From positions 1 to 5,414 of the forward strand of contig JAJDEC010000328.1 of NCBI GenBank assembly GCA_029259995.1: a stretch of 5,414 nucleotides of DNA. The letters are read 5' to 3'. Position 1 is the stretch's first letter, and each line of letters opens with the position of its first letter. The notes under the pieces are model-generated. The model made no database searches, was not told the origin of the DNA, and saw nothing but the letters and a program-made list of their open reading frames with translations. The position numbers were made by a program, and so were the translations under genes. Positions 5,186-5,414 of the stretch are shown here, piece after piece. The DNA is from Phycisphaerae bacterium. Lineage in GTDB: Bacteria; Planctomycetota; Phycisphaerae; UBA1845; UTPLA1.

Positions 5186-5414
5186 ATGTCTAAACGCACC
5201 CAAGTCGCGCGCACTGTATTTGTCGCATCCCTGATTCTTGCGTCCACCACATCGATACGCGCCGCACAAATCGACGCCTTTTGGTCGGGTGGCCTGGGCA
5301 ACTGGAACAACTCGCTCAATTGGTCCGGGAGCGTCATTCCGAACAACGGCGTCGATACCTACAACGTCTTCATTGACAACGGCGACGCGGGAGTGTCCGA
5401 CGTCACGCTCGATA
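5186..5414 (+). CDS. Secreted surface protein with planctomycete-type beta-repeat N-terminus (cut by window edge)
   Basis: Only the first 76 codons are present and the frame is open at the right edge. Residues 1-27 form a clear signal peptide: basic start (SKRTQVAR), hydrophobic core (VFVASLILAS) and a likely cleavage near Ala26 or Ala27. The mature start reads FWSGGLGNWNN, then NWSGSVIPNNG and YNVFIDNG. This W-x-G-G-x-G-x-W-x(5)-W pattern with Pro-Asn-Asn-Gly and a following Val-Thr-Leu-Asp strand is familiar from large autotransporter-repeat or beta-helix surface proteins in planctomycetes and verrucomicrobia, which often end in dockerin or PEP-CTERM sorting segments; that C-terminus is outside the window. 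The protein is probably exported by Sec. Partner and function are unknown. Its own promoter is not obvious, but a direct repeat lies just upstream. Confidence 0.85.
   Translation, partial: MSKRTQVARTVFVASLILASTTSIRAAQIDAFWSGGLGNWNNSLNWSGSVIPNNGVDTYNVFIDNGDAGVSDVTLD

Noticed and set aside
4850..5269. 139-codon minus-strand open frame in the right intergenic region
   Set aside because: It overlaps the signal-peptide gene in antisense, has no domain and no ribosome binding site, and is rich in Arg, Pro, Ser and Gly as expected of a chance frame.

Overview
The window is GC-rich bacterial chromosome, and its gene content suggests a planctomycete (Planctomycetota). The last gene is a secreted protein opening with the W-G-G-x-G-x-W ... 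N-W-S-G ... P-N-N-G pattern common in large surface proteins of planctomycetes and verrucomicrobia. A nest of GTCGGGTC/GACCCGAC and GGTGGGC/GCCCACC hairpins also resembles dispersed repeats I associate with that phylum. No rRNA, tRNA, CRISPR array or transposase gene is visible. The lineage is an inference; no marker gene is present.

Layout. (1) Positions 1-1244, minus strand: the N-terminal ~414 residues of a membrane-anchored, beta-rich extracytoplasmic protein, vaguely AsmA-like, running off the left edge. (2) 1245-1447: a 203-bp gap with no convincing gene. (3) 1448-2608, minus strand: complete aroC (chorismate synthase, 386 aa), preceded by a consensus TATAAT box that would place transcription initiation at or beside its ATG, so aroC may be leaderless. 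(4) 2609-2956: a 348-bp divergent promoter region holding two dyads (2670-2686 and 2779-2797). (5) 2957-4318, plus strand: a complete 453-aa AAA+ ATPase with a predicted winged-helix N-terminus and a strong Shine-Dalgarno. (6) 4319-5185: about 870 bp without a supportable gene, containing a cluster of hairpins just after the ATPase, further dyads, and a 10-bp direct repeat 42 bp apart near the next gene. (7) 5186-5414, plus strand: the first 76 codons of a secreted, probably beta-helical surface protein, running off the right edge.

How they work together. aroC supplies chorismate for aromatic amino acids and related compounds. The AAA+ protein shares only the divergent control region with it, and nothing in the sequence links the two functionally. 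The two envelope-type proteins at the edges are separate transcription units as far as can be seen. The items most worth following are the uncharacterised winged-helix AAA+ protein with its long Walker A-Walker B insertion, the possible leaderless start of aroC, the dyads in the divergent promoter region, and the REP-like hairpin nest. I found no clear new multi-gene system.
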